Below are positions 8,706 through 18,093 of a DNA stretch of 64,000 nucleotides, in pieces. The notes beneath the pieces were generated by a model. That model was given only the letters and a program-made list of their open reading frames with translations. It did no database searches and had not been told where the DNA came from. The translations under genes and the position numbers were made by a program. Origin of the DNA: Vreelandella piezotolerans (lineage in GTDB: Bacteria; Pseudomonadota; Gammaproteobacteria; Pseudomonadales; Halomonadaceae); NCBI RefSeq assembly GCF_012427705.1, contig NZ_CP048602.1, positions 2,480,001-2,544,000 on the forward strand. Direction: 5' to 3'. Positions within the stretch are counted from its first letter, which is position 1. The number at the start of each line of letters is the position of its first letter.

Positions 8706-9968
8706 TTATTTTAAGGAAATGAATTTGCTTAAAACATCACCAAAAATATCTTTTAAAAAAACCTTAACTGCATTGACTCCCTGCCCCCCTCCACCTTTAA
8801 CCTTAAATTTAAATTCATCTTGATACCAACACACATGCATCCGCTCATTATTTCTATAAAGATAAATCGCACATTTAAAATTTTCGTTGGCCATGAAATT
8901 ATCAGGCAATACAACATTTATAGTTAAGTCCTCTCGACCCTCATTGAAGTATAAACTAGGGTTAAAATCTTTAAACTCACTATCAACAGAAATTAAAGGA
9001 ATGAAATCATCATGAGAATCAAAGGATAAATTATATGCAATCTCTCGAACTGACTTAGTACTATCTGCAACTTGCATAATTATATCTTTGATAACCTCTT
9101 TAGGAGGGGGTGTATGTCCTTTTCCCCAATCACCTATATGCAAAGCAGCATTATCATCCAAATAGAATGAGGTTCGAGATATTCTTTCAATCTCCCTGTT
9201 TTTAAGAAAAGGTTTAAGATGACTCTGAACATGCCAATCATCTTTATTCTGCAAATAAAGCAACTCGATATTATAAGAAATATTTAAACCTAAAATAGAA
9301 TGTAGAATTTTTCTTTCCCTTAAAATCTCTACAGCCTTATGTTTTATGAGATCTTCTTTTGGTTTGGTGTCAATAAAAGAAACCCAGTCATTATCGAAAG
9401 CAACTTTCATATAGTTTGAGACAAATCTACTGGAATAATTCTCAATGGATGTTTGAGGGTTCCAAACTATTGCTGTTGCTTTAGAAGTCAAAATACATGA
9501 TTGCACTAGTACAGAAAAGCCACCACCAGAGCCTCCAATTAGAACTAATTTAAATCCAAGAAGATTTGCCACATAATCTAACAACCTAGCAATTTTATAA
9601 GGGACGAGACTATCGTCTTTATTGCCCGCATACCAAGAAAGTGTAAGCGAATCATCCAAAGAAATAGTTGGATCTGCAATTGATATAAAAGGATGGCCAA
9701 GTTTTTCAGCAATACCCATCCCTGTAAAATAAGGAGGCAATGTATTATTTCTGTTTGTTATAGCACCTTGAAAGAAAACCAAGCAGACATCACTTTTAAT
9801 TTTATCAAATCCATTTAATAGAAAGTCTATAGTTACTTTTCCACTCGAAATCCTATAAATACCATTTTTAAAATCACTTAAACAACAAAAGTCATCAATA
9901 GAAATCTCATCATAAACATCGGTATTCCATTGGCTATAGCTATTCAAATTGACTAATCCTGAATGCAT
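8706..9968 (-). CDS. AT-rich alpha/beta-hydrolase-like protein of unknown role
   Basis: Unrecognised 420-residue protein. Start at the ATG at 9968, with GAGGT seven bases upstream; a TTG at 9986 overlapping the previous gene is less likely. The core looks like an alpha/beta hydrolase: CLVFFQGAI strand near residue 68, and VLIGGSGGGFSVL near residue 145, a GxSxG nucleophile elbow. A tail of predicted beta strands follows. No signal peptide or membrane segment. Together with the upstream GT2-GT4 gene it is distinctly AT-rich and uses AT-ending codons unlike its neighbours, which suggests joint acquisition. It may trim, acylate or deacylate the glycan; this is inference. Confidence 0.65.
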   Translation of the reverse strand: MHSGLVNLNSYSQWNTDVYDEISIDDFCCLSDFKNGIYRISSGKVTIDFLLNGFDKIKSDVCLVFFQGAITNRNNTLPPYFTGMGIAEKLGHPFISIADPTISLDDSLTLSWYAGNKDDSLVPYKIARLLDYVANLLGFKLVLIGGSGGGFSVLVQSCILTSKATAIVWNPQTSIENYSSRFVSNYMKVAFDNDWVSFIDTKPKEDLIKHKAVEILRERKILHSILGLNISYNIELLYLQNKDDWHVQSHLKPFLKNREIERISRTSFYLDDNAALHIGDWGKGHTPPPKEVIKDIIMQVADSTKSVREIAYNLSFDSHDDFIPLISVDSEFKDFNPSLYFNEGREDLTINVVLPDNFMANENFKCAIYLYRNNERMHVCWYQDEFKFKVKGGGGQGVNAVKVFLKDIFGDVLSKFISLK

Positions 9969-9982
9969 GCATGATACCTCAG

Positions 9983-11953
9983 TCAAATAATTGAAATATC
10001 TTTTTTAACAGAATTTACAAAACTTTCTAGAGAGTATTTCTTTAATAAACCAATACCTGAGCTTGATAGAGCTTTGAATTTCTCTTCATTGTTCGAAACC
10101 TCATGAATAAAATCAGTTATCTCAGAGAGCTGGTCAAACATAATCGAATTATGATATATATATTCACAACCTGCCCACTTTTTTATTAAACCAACTCCAC
10201 CTGAAGCAAAGCCGTCAGCCACAGCAAGATGAAAGCTTTCAAATCCAGGCAATTCTTGCATAGACTCACTTAGGGAAAGTACAAATCCAACACGATCATC
10301 TGCTAAGGACTTCTTTAAATCACAATGCCCTTTAAATTCAATAAAATCACTTAGTTTATTAGATTCAATGTAATCTTCACACTTATCAAAATAAGCCATT
10401 TCATCTCGATTACGCACGAGCCACGCAAGCTCTTTTGGCCGCCTACTATAAACAAGAAACTTATACCTTTTGTCTTTCTTTCTAAGTTCTTTCAGGAGCT
10501 CCAGTCCAATATGAAAGTTCTTGCGCGATGGAAGAATTCCAATCATAGCCAAATTAAATAGACGATCCGGGTGCCACTCTTTTTTATAAGCATCAACATC
10601 AATATAGTTAGATATCAGTCTTACTTTTTTTCTAGGTATATTAGGAAATCTCTCCAATAGCCTTTCAAAAAACAAAGCCGAAACGGTAATCACCATATCA
10701 ACTTTTGAAAAATCAATATCATCAGCATAACTGGTTGCAAGCTCTTGGCGGTGAACCCTGAATATCAATTTTTGGTGATTATATTTATGCTTAGAATACC
10801 AAAGACTATTTCCTAACATCCATTCACACCAAATTATTTCTGCCCACTCTAACAGCTCTTTACTTCTTTTTTCATTATGGGCAGTATGGCTTTCCCATTT
10901 GTCGTAACGAATATTAAAGTGCTCAGAAAGAGCAGTCTCAGCCGGTATGATGAACTTTAGATCATGCCCAGCGATTAACAGCCTTGGCCTACAAAGATTT
11001 TTAAACTCTTTGAAGTCCTCTTTTAAAGCGCTGACAACAATCTCTTTAAACCTTTCGCTCAGATTGTAACTATTTATAACGGCTTCGTGCTCTTTCAAAA
11101 AGGATGAAAGCCTAGAAAAAGTTTCATTTTTTATGTCATTTTTATTTTTATGTATCAGCGACTTTAATGACGTTGATAAACCAACGAACAAACGACTTTT
11201 CGAATAATCAACACCAACCTCTTTGAGCTTTGCTTGTGCATATGACCATACATTTATGTGATCATTAAGATCTTTGTCACCGTAAGCCTGGGTAGAAGAC
11301 AATACAAAAGAAGGCATTTTGTTGTATATAAAAGTATCATGAGGTAGATATTCTATATTTTCAGCCTTTGACAGCACATCTACTAAGAATATTGTATCCT
11401 CACCCATTTTGATGCTTTCATTCCATTGAATCTCATGTTTTTGGAGAAGATTTCTTTTTATTAGCTGTGTTACTGTAGTGCTTTGCTTAGATATTATTTT
11501 TTCAACGCGCTGTTTTTTAGTAAGCTTGGGGGCCCACCCCCCTATTTCATTCATTACTTTCTTATTAGCACCATCATTAACAACCAGGTTACCGCGCACA
11601 ATGCATGCGTCACAGTCTTCTGCATGCTGATAATGAACTTTGATGGTGTCAGCAAGTATTTCGTCATCGCAATCAAGATAAAAAACATACTTACCCTTAG
11701 CTAACTTAACCCCTTCGTTTCTCGGCTTCGATGGCGATCCGCTGTTGTTTTGCAGCTGCGTCACCGACCAGTTCTTTACTGTCTCGCACTCAGCCTTAAG
11801 CATTTCATAGGTGCCATCGGTGGATTTATCATCCACAAATATCACTTCGTAGTCATCGCTAGGGAAGTCTATCGAGCGCAAAGATGCTAAACAGCGCCCT
11901 ATTTTCGAGTAGGCATTAAAGCATGGAACAATTATCGATACGGCAATCATCAT
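9983..11953 (-). CDS. Two-domain glycosyltransferase (GT2 + GT4)
   Basis: About 656 residues. The N-terminal GT-A domain has SIIVPCFNAYSKIGR, FVDDKSTDGTYE and the metal-site DCDDE within the first 110 residues. After a helical middle, residues ~330-656 form a GT-B fold: NLAMIGILPSRKNFHIGLEL and a C-terminal EGFHLAVADGFA-like segment (here ESFHLAVADGFASGG), the GT4 donor-binding region. It could add two successive sugars. Start at ATG 11953 with GAGG upstream; an adjacent ATG at 11950 is equally possible. It starts four bases after the stop of the 1,557-residue enzyme and overlaps or abuts the next gene. AT-rich as its neighbour. Confidence 0.8.
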   Translation of the reverse strand: MMIAVSIIVPCFNAYSKIGRCLASLRSIDFPSDDYEVIFVDDKSTDGTYEMLKAECETVKNWSVTQLQNNSGSPSKPRNEGVKLAKGKYVFYLDCDDEILADTIKVHYQHAEDCDACIVRGNLVVNDGANKKVMNEIGGWAPKLTKKQRVEKIISKQSTTVTQLIKRNLLQKHEIQWNESIKMGEDTIFLVDVLSKAENIEYLPHDTFIYNKMPSFVLSSTQAYGDKDLNDHINVWSYAQAKLKEVGVDYSKSRLFVGLSTSLKSLIHKNKNDIKNETFSRLSSFLKEHEAVINSYNLSERFKEIVVSALKEDFKEFKNLCRPRLLIAGHDLKFIIPAETALSEHFNIRYDKWESHTAHNEKRSKELLEWAEIIWCEWMLGNSLWYSKHKYNHQKLIFRVHRQELATSYADDIDFSKVDMVITVSALFFERLLERFPNIPRKKVRLISNYIDVDAYKKEWHPDRLFNLAMIGILPSRKNFHIGLELLKELRKKDKRYKFLVYSRRPKELAWLVRNRDEMAYFDKCEDYIESNKLSDFIEFKGHCDLKKSLADDRVGFVLSLSESMQELPGFESFHLAVADGFASGGVGLIKKWAGCEYIYHNSIMFDQLSEITDFIHEVSNNEEKFKALSSSGIGLLKKYSLESFVNSVKKDISII

Positions 11954-11959
11954 CAAACC

Positions 11960-14900
11960 TCAAACTTGGAACGCTTTGGCTGAACCACTATTGATTTCTT
12001 TCATAATGGCAAGGAAGTCAGTTGCGTGGCCTAGAAAAACATCGCTGTTACTCACACTGCCCAGTGAGTAAGCACTCCCTTGCTGAGGTGTAAGCGGTAT
12101 GTTGATTGCATATGCCAAATGAGAACTTGCCTTCTTGATCCATGCGCTAGATGGAAGCTGCTCAGCAGTCCCATAGACAAAGTACTTTGTCTCGATGGGC
12201 TGGTACCTTCCCGACAATGCATAGTGCTTAATATGGTGCATGCAGGTAACAGTGATGCCAACTCTATTGTATTTTTTGTAGAACTCCCTCACCTGCAGTG
12301 GATCGACACTCTCTGCAACCAACAATAGAAGCTGATTGTCATCATTACTGGCATAGTGATTCTGGTAATGATCAATGGCCCTGCTTGCATCTTCATCACT
12401 GGCTACTCTACATACAAACGTGAGGCCCTTATTGTCTTGTCGCCATGGTGCGCCTATCTTCGTCAGGATTTCTTGCCAACGATTTGTATAGGTATGCTTC
12501 TCAAGCACCAGCTGGAGACTTCGCTCCTTGAGCTCTTCTATCTCTTGGCTCGAAAGTGACTTCAGCCTGCCGGCGTCTCTATCTGCAAAAACAACCAGAT
12601 CCCCGAACATCTTGTCTACCCCCTTAGAATAGTTGCTAATCACTAAGGTGTTAGAAGACATTAGCTCAAAGACTCTTCTAGCAAACATTGTTGCTGAGTT
12701 TGTTACCGTATTGAAATTCAGCCCAAGTTGGCTTGACCGGTAAACATCCGGCATCTGTTGATGTGGCAGACCTGGACGGATAAATTTCTTGTATTTTTCA
12801 GGCCACTCGTGGAGTGGGTCACCTGAGCCGTGATACCGGTCGTACACCTCTAATTCATATCCGCTCTCAAGTAACGCATCCATGATGCGCTTCATCACGG
12901 CAGAACGCTCTTCATGATTCGCATACCAACTACCTGCAAACACTACTTTGTTGGTGCGGGGCTTTGCAGCTATGGGATTAAAGAGCCTCGGGTTTGTTGC
13001 AAATGGCAGTGCGAAGACATTCTTGACGCCGTACTCTTGCCTGTAAAGCTCGCAGCACTCCTCAGCCGTTGTAAACACATAGTCAAACTCTTTCGCGGTT
13101 GCGATAAAGTCATGCACACGGTCCGTGAAGTGCGTCGGGTCTTCTTTATTCCAAAAAACGGTTGGAATTCCTTCCTGGCGACAATGATCGAGGATACTGA
13201 GAAGGACTGTGCGGTTTTCATTCTTCCAGTTAATACTCGTATACACCTTGCCTTGCCAAGGCCTTCTTTTGGAGTCTACCCCTGACCAAGCCGACTCACA
13301 GAAAAAGATATCGGGTTTATGCTCTGCAAACAGCTGTTTCCAATTTGACGGTTCAATGACAATCGCTTGGAACTCATCTTTAAAGCTGTTGTAGCTAAAC
13401 TCATCAGCAATGAAGGCCACTTTATACTGAGATGCAAGCTTGCTTGGCAGCTGCTTTTTGGGCGGTATCGTTACCACGGGAGGATTTTCTTCAAAATAGT
13501 GAGCCTTTTCACGAACTCTTTCGGCACAGATTTTCCAGGTTCTGTTGCCAATCACCCATTGGCGGGCATGTTTGCCCATCTGCTGACGGATAGACGCATC
13601 AGTCAACAGGCTCGCTAGCTTGCCTGCTAGACTGTCAATATTTCCCTTCTCGTAGACAAGACCAGTTTTGCCATCCTGTACCATCTCTGCAAGCGCACCG
13701 ACAGATGATACTACCAGCGCTTTTTCCATCGCCATCGCTTCCAATGGCTTCAAGGGGGAGACCAACTCCGTAACAGGCAGCGGCTTCCTTGTGAAAGGGG
13801 CAATATCGATTAAGGAGTAATAGTCACTCACTTGATCATGGGGGATTCGTCCCGGCATGATCAGCCAGTCTTTGAACCCGTAACTCGCTGCTATAGACTC
13901 TATCTCAGAAGCGCAAGGCCCTTTTCCGACACGATTTGAAGGCTCAGAGCCTACCAGCAAGGTTCTGAATACCACCCCTTCACGGTAAAGCTTACCGCAG
14001 GCATGCATTAAGTCGTCTAGGCCTTCATAAGCGTTGAACGTACCTATGTAGCCAATCACTGGAACATCGTCGGGGATATTGAGCTGGCGTAGCAGTGGCT
14101 TGTTCTTTGGGTTATTTTTCGGATCAAATGTTGCTGGATCACATGAATTAGGCAGTAAGGATATTTGCTCACTTGGTAAGCCTCTATCCACTAGCGCTTG
14201 TTGCATCGCCTTTGTCAATGTGAATACGTGATCTGAATGCCGTGCTAGCAGTGTCTCCAGATGCCGTGTTAAATGATAGTTGGAGGTTTGTACGGCTGAA
14301 GGATCACGCGACTCGTGCGTCACTTCCCAGAAACCGCGAATTTCGTATATGAAAGGAATGCCTAAACGTCGAGCAGCCAAATAGGCCGGCATCGCGTTTT
14401 TAAAATCAGAGGCTGCCATGACACAGGAGGGTTTGATTTCTATGAGCTTTTTTTCAAGCTCATGAGCGGCTTTGGCGATGTAGTTGTGCGTTCCCTTCCA
14501 CCCTTTTGGCTCACGCAGGCGCTGGTATTCAACACCCTCAATCGTTTCTTTTCCTGGTAAGGTTTGGTCCTTATATTCCTTAATAAAGCTCCATGGGAAG
14601 CCTGGCCGACTGATACACACTACTTCCGCACCCGTAGCACCTATTGCTTTCGCAAGGCCATGTGCTCGTGTTGCGTACCCCTCCGACTGATAGGGCAAGC
14701 TATGGTTTAATATATAGCAAAGCTTACCCTTGCTCTTTTTAACAGCGCTTTTAATAACGGGCTTCTCTATCTCGCCAATTATTTTGGAAAAGTCGCTTCG
14801 CAGAAAGTGCTGGATGGAGGGACGCTTTGTTATCGTGATTGAGTTTTTTAAGCCAACGTCAGCAACGTGCCACTTGCTGAACGTAACCTCTATTTTAGAC

Positions 14901-16630
14901 ACACCCTTTGGCTTGATAAACGAAAATGCAGACCTGGATTCAGCATTGGCTTTTTCGGGCTTGAAGTAAAAATACCAGCAGCCTAGATATTCTGACCAGC
15001 TTAAATTATTGAGGCCTGGCTTTTCTATAGCTTTTCCTTTTTCATCTAGGAAGCTAACTTTTACAATGCCTGCATTTTTCTCTATTAGCGCCTCGTCGTT
15101 AACTCGACAGAACAACTCAACATCTAGATCTTCTGCATCATCAATCCAAGAGTCGATAGTCACTGTGAAGGATTTTTCTTTTAGCGACAACAAGCCGTTT
15201 TTGTCTTCAGAGCTATCAACTAAAAGCGTTGCCTTTATGCTGCTTTCAGCTGGAACATAAGCATCGCTACGCTTCGTTATGCTGGCACTTTCCTTGACTA
15301 AAGGTGAATGATTTTTTAGCACACTTGGTTGAGACGCATTCTGGCCCGCAGCACTCCCCTCCCCCCGCAGCACCTTCACCATCGGCTCGGTATGCTTGGC
15401 GAACAATAGTTCGGCCGTGGGCTTCGGTGCAGGCAACTTCAGTGACCTCTGAAGGGCTGCAGCCAGGCTTGCAGCACTGCCAGCTTCGAAGCTCAGCACG
15501 CCTTCAAAATGGTCGGCATACTCGGCCAGCGGTGCCACATCCGAGACCACCAGCCGCTTGCCGTAAGCCAAAGCCTCGGCGGCCTTCATGGGCGGCACCA
15601 GCTGACACACCGCCAGGGGTTTGCGGGGGATCACCACGGCATCCAGCAGCGCGTAGTAGTCCGCGACCTGCTCATGCGGCACCCGCCCGACCTGAATCAG
15701 CCAGGGTGGGATTTTGTTGAAGCCGGTATCGGCTATGTGGGCAGCTGAAGCCCCGCTCTTGTTTCTCAGGGTCAGGGGCTGGCTGTCACCGACCAGTAGC
15801 AGCTTGAGTTTTTCGCCCTTTTGTACCAGTTCGGTGCAGGCTTCGAACAGCACATCCAGACCTTCATAGGGGCTGAAACTACCTACGTAGCCCACGACAT
15901 GTTCACCCTCTTTGATGCCTAACTGCTTTTTCAGCGCGGGGTTGGCAGGTACCACCTTGGGCAACTGGCTGACGCCATTGGGTACCAGCTTGATGCTTTC
16001 ACGCTTTACGCCCCGTTTGATCAGTTCATCTTGCATGGGTGCATTGAGTGTAAAGGTCGCACGCCCCTGCTTTGCCACGAAGGTATCGCGTTCTGCATCT
16101 ATTTGACTGGTTTTGCTGCCTTCGTACGCTGGGTCGTGGGCTGCCTTCGACAACTCCCAGAAACCACGTACTTCATTGTAGAACGGTAAGCCCAGGCGTT
16201 TGGCCGCTACCCAGGCAGGCAAGCCAACGATCCAGTTGGACGCTGCCAGCACTACCTCGGGTCGGTAGACGCTAAACAACGTCATGAAATGCTGCACGCT
16301 GGCTTCGAGATGTACGCGCTCATGGGTAGGGGCGACATCGTCAGGCCAACGGCTATGAATATAGCGTACGCCTTGAATCGTCACTTCAGGGAGTACAGGT
16401 TGGGTATTCTGCTTCAATTCCCACGGTCTTCCCGGCCGCACAAAACAGAGTGTTTCCAGCCCATGCTGATTGAGGGCCTTGGCGACACCTTGTGTGCGAA
16501 TCGCATAGCCATTACTGGCATAACTTTGACCATGACTGACCACGTACGCTACTCGCCCTTTGATAGGCAAGCTGAGGGCGTGGCTGGTTTGATCCGCTAG
16601 ATGTGTGGCGTATTTGAGAAGCTCGTCCAT
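11960..16630 (-). CDS. Giant multi-domain glycosyltransferase (GT4 + GT4 + CgeB-like)
   Basis: About 1,556 residues from the ATG at 16630. An ATG 25 codons earlier would translate the intergenic heptamer array (HHSPFTIH) and is rejected. Domain order: GT4 module 1 (residues ~10-430; GYVGSFSPYEGLDVL, MKAAEALAYGKRLVVSD), a beta-rich linker of ~170 residues, GT4 module 2 (~640-1030; GYIGTFNAYEGLDDLM, KPLEAMAMEKALVVSS), a CgeB/DUF3880-type module (~1050-1390; VFWNKEDPTHF, FAGSWYANHEERS, RRVFELMSSNTLVISN), and a C-terminal ~150-residue unknown part. Modules 1 and 2 are clearly similar, so the gene grew by duplication. It probably builds a multi-sugar stretch of the capsule. The part encoding module 1 is more GC-rich than the rest. 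Confidence 0.85.
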   Translation of the reverse strand: MDELLKYATHLADQTSHALSLPIKGRVAYVVSHGQSYASNGYAIRTQGVAKALNQHGLETLCFVRPGRPWELKQNTQPVLPEVTIQGVRYIHSRWPDDVAPTHERVHLEASVQHFMTLFSVYRPEVVLAASNWIVGLPAWVAAKRLGLPFYNEVRGFWELSKAAHDPAYEGSKTSQIDAERDTFVAKQGRATFTLNAPMQDELIKRGVKRESIKLVPNGVSQLPKVVPANPALKKQLGIKEGEHVVGYVGSFSPYEGLDVLFEACTELVQKGEKLKLLLVGDSQPLTLRNKSGASAAHIADTGFNKIPPWLIQVGRVPHEQVADYYALLDAVVIPRKPLAVCQLVPPMKAAEALAYGKRLVVSDVAPLAEYADHFEGVLSFEAGSAASLAAALQRSLKLPAPKPTAELLFAKHTEPMVKVLRGEGSAAGQNASQPSVLKNHSPLVKESASITKRSDAYVPAESSIKATLLVDSSEDKNGLLSLKEKSFTVTIDSWIDDAEDLDVELFCRVNDEALIEKNAGIVKVSFLDEKGKAIEKPGLNNLSWSEYLGCWYFYFKPEKANAESRSAFSFIKPKGVSKIEVTFSKWHVADVGLKNSITITKRPSIQHFLRSDFSKIIGEIEKPVIKSAVKKSKGKLCYILNHSLPYQSEGYATRAHGLAKAIGATGAEVVCISRPGFPWSFIKEYKDQTLPGKETIEGVEYQRLREPKGWKGTHNYIAKAAHELEKKLIEIKPSCVMAASDFKNAMPAYLAARRLGIPFIYEIRGFWEVTHESRDPSAVQTSNYHLTRHLETLLARHSDHVFTLTKAMQQALVDRGLPSEQISLLPNSCDPATFDPKNNPKNKPLLRQLNIPDDVPVIGYIGTFNAYEGLDDLMHACGKLYREGVVFRTLLVGSEPSNRVGKGPCASEIESIAASYGFKDWLIMPGRIPHDQVSDYYSLIDIAPFTRKPLPVTELVSPLKPLEAMAMEKALVVSSVGALAEMVQDGKTGLVYEKGNIDSLAGKLASLLTDASIRQQMGKHARQWVIGNRTWKICAERVREKAHYFEENPPVVTIPPKKQLPSKLASQYKVAFIADEFSYNSFKDEFQAIVIEPSNWKQLFAEHKPDIFFCESAWSGVDSKRRPWQGKVYTSINWKNENRTVLLSILDHCRQEGIPTVFWNKEDPTHFTDRVHDFIATAKEFDYVFTTAEECCELYRQEYGVKNVFALPFATNPRLFNPIAAKPRTNKVVFAGSWYANHEERSAVMKRIMDALLESGYELEVYDRYHGSGDPLHEWPEKYKKFIRPGLPHQQMPDVYRSSQLGLNFNTVTNSATMFARRVFELMSSNTLVISNYSKGVDKMFGDLVVFADRDAGRLKSLSSQEIEELKERSLQLVLEKHTYTNRWQEILTKIGAPWRQDNKGLTFVCRVASDEDASRAIDHYQNHYASNDDNQLLLLVAESVDPLQVREFYKKYNRVGITVTCMHHIKHYALSGRYQPIETKYFVYGTAEQLPSSAWIKKASSHLAYAINIPLTPQQGSAYSLGSVSNSDVFLGHATDFLAIMKEINSGSAKAFQV

Positions 16631-16639
16631 GGGTTTCCG

Positions 16640-16670
16640 TGAGAGGTGAATGGTGAATGGTGAGTGGTGG
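16640..16670 (+). repeat. Heptamer array (TGARTGG), four units
   Basis: TGAGAGG, TGAATGG, TGAATGG, TGAGTGG in perfect seven-base phase, then a partial unit. It lies in the leader of the giant glycosyltransferase gene, just upstream of its start. Confidence 0.75.
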
Positions 16671-16734
16671 TTTGGGCTGCGGAACGCTTTGCTGTTACCA
16701 CTCACTTGGTTTAGCGACAGTTATGGGTGAATAT

Positions 16735-18015
16735 TTAACCTAGCAGACCCACAGCGTCGATGACGGTTTCCTTACCGCTGACCGCCTTCTTCTGTGCAAT
16801 GAACGGTTTGTGCTTCACTAACACACAGACCACATCGGCTTGGGCCATGGTTTCATCGAAGGTCGCCAGTGTTACGTTATCGCCTTCTAGGCCTTTGGGC
16901 AGTGTTTCAATATTGGGTTCCACCACTTGTAGTTTGCAGCCCAGCTTGCCAATTTCTTTGGCAATACCCAGGGCGGGGCTTTCACGCAGGTCATCAATAT
17001 CCGGTTTAAAGGCAACCCCCAAGCAAGCCACGGTCAAATCGCTACGCTTGGCATCCGGGTGCTGCTGGTGGTAGTACTCCAGCGCTTCTTTCACACGGCC
17101 TAACACCCACTGCGGTTTGGCATCGTTCACTTCGCGCGCTGCGCGAATGATTTTGGCCTGTTCTGGGCAGGCATCGACGATGAACCAAGGGTCTACAGCA
17201 ATACAGTGACCACCTACGCCCGCACCGGGGGTCAGGATATTCACTCGTGGGTGACGGTTTGCTAAAGCAATCAGTTCCCACACATTGATATCTAGCTCGT
17301 GGCAGATGGTGGAAAGCTCATTTGCGAAAGCAATATTGACATCGCGGAAGCTATTTTCGGTTAGCTTGGCCATCTCGGCAGTGCGAGCAGTGGTAGCAAC
17401 ACACTCACCTTCCACCACGATTTGATAGAGCGCGCAGGCAGCTTCAGCACATTTCGGGGTCATACCACCAATCACGCGGTCGTTCTCAACCAGCTCGCGA
17501 ATCACATGGCCCGGTAAAACACGCTCGGGGCAGTGGGCAATACGAATATCGGATGCTTCACCGTGGGTTTGCGGGAACGTGAGATCTGGCCGTGCTTCTG
17601 CCAGCCACTCTGCCATCTGCTCGGTGGCACCTACGGGGCTAGTGGACTCTAGAACCACCAAGTTACCCGGCTGTAACACTGCCGCCACGGATTTAGCTGC
17701 TGCTTCGATGTAGCTTAAATCTGCCTTGTGGTTCTGGCCGTTTTCATCCGTATGGAACGGTGTGGGTACGGCTACCAAAAAGGCATCAGCGGGTTCAGGG
17801 GTGGTGGTTGCTCGTAGGTAGCCCTGCTTCACTGCAGCGTTCACTACAATATCCAACTCAGGTTCGACAATATGAATGTCGCCTTTGTTAATGGTATCTA
17901 CGGCATGCTGGTTGACATCGACACCAATCACCTTCTTCTTCCGTGAAGCAAATACCGCAGCAGTCGGCAGACCAATGTAGCCCAGGCCAATCATAGAGAT
18001 GGTTTCAAATTTCAT
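16735..18015 (-). CDS. wecC: UDP-N-acetyl-D-mannosamine dehydrogenase
   Basis: NAD-dependent double oxidation of UDP-ManNAc to UDP-ManNAcA. The 426-residue protein has the Rossmann motif MIGLGYIGLPTA at residue 8, LESTSPVGATE near 125, the catalytic region with GAGVGGHCIAVDPWF (Cys near residue 268), and the C-terminal UDP-sugar domain with CLGVAFKPDIDDLRESP. GHCIAVDP with ManNAc-type features distinguishes it from Ugd (also present, at 36450). wecB lies directly upstream, so the pair makes ManNAcA from UDP-GlcNAc. The spacer between them carries a heptamer array. Confidence 0.95.
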   Translation of the reverse strand: MKFETISMIGLGYIGLPTAAVFASRKKKVIGVDVNQHAVDTINKGDIHIVEPELDIVVNAAVKQGYLRATTTPEPADAFLVAVPTPFHTDENGQNHKADLSYIEAAAKSVAAVLQPGNLVVLESTSPVGATEQMAEWLAEARPDLTFPQTHGEASDIRIAHCPERVLPGHVIRELVENDRVIGGMTPKCAEAACALYQIVVEGECVATTARTAEMAKLTENSFRDVNIAFANELSTICHELDINVWELIALANRHPRVNILTPGAGVGGHCIAVDPWFIVDACPEQAKIIRAAREVNDAKPQWVLGRVKEALEYYHQQHPDAKRSDLTVACLGVAFKPDIDDLRESPALGIAKEIGKLGCKLQVVEPNIETLPKGLEGDNVTLATFDETMAQADVVCVLVKHKPFIAQKKAVSGKETVIDAVGLLG

Positions 18016-18026
18016 GTGTTTATCCG

Positions 18027-18068
18027 TGAGTAGTCGATGGTGAATGGTAAATGGTGAGTCGTGAATAG
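18027..18068 (+). repeat. Heptamer array (TGARTGG), six units
   Basis: Six seven-base units in phase (TGAGTAG, TCGATGG, TGAATGG, TAAATGG, TGAGTCG, TGAATAG) in the wecB-wecC spacer, starting about 12 bases upstream of the wecC ATG. Confidence 0.75.
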
Positions 18069-18093
18069 TTTGTGACGAGTATTGGATGCTCGC

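Noticed and set aside
16631..16705. N-terminal extension of the giant glycosyltransferase
   Set aside because: It translates the heptamer array (HHSPFTIH) and has no counterpart in GT4 proteins.
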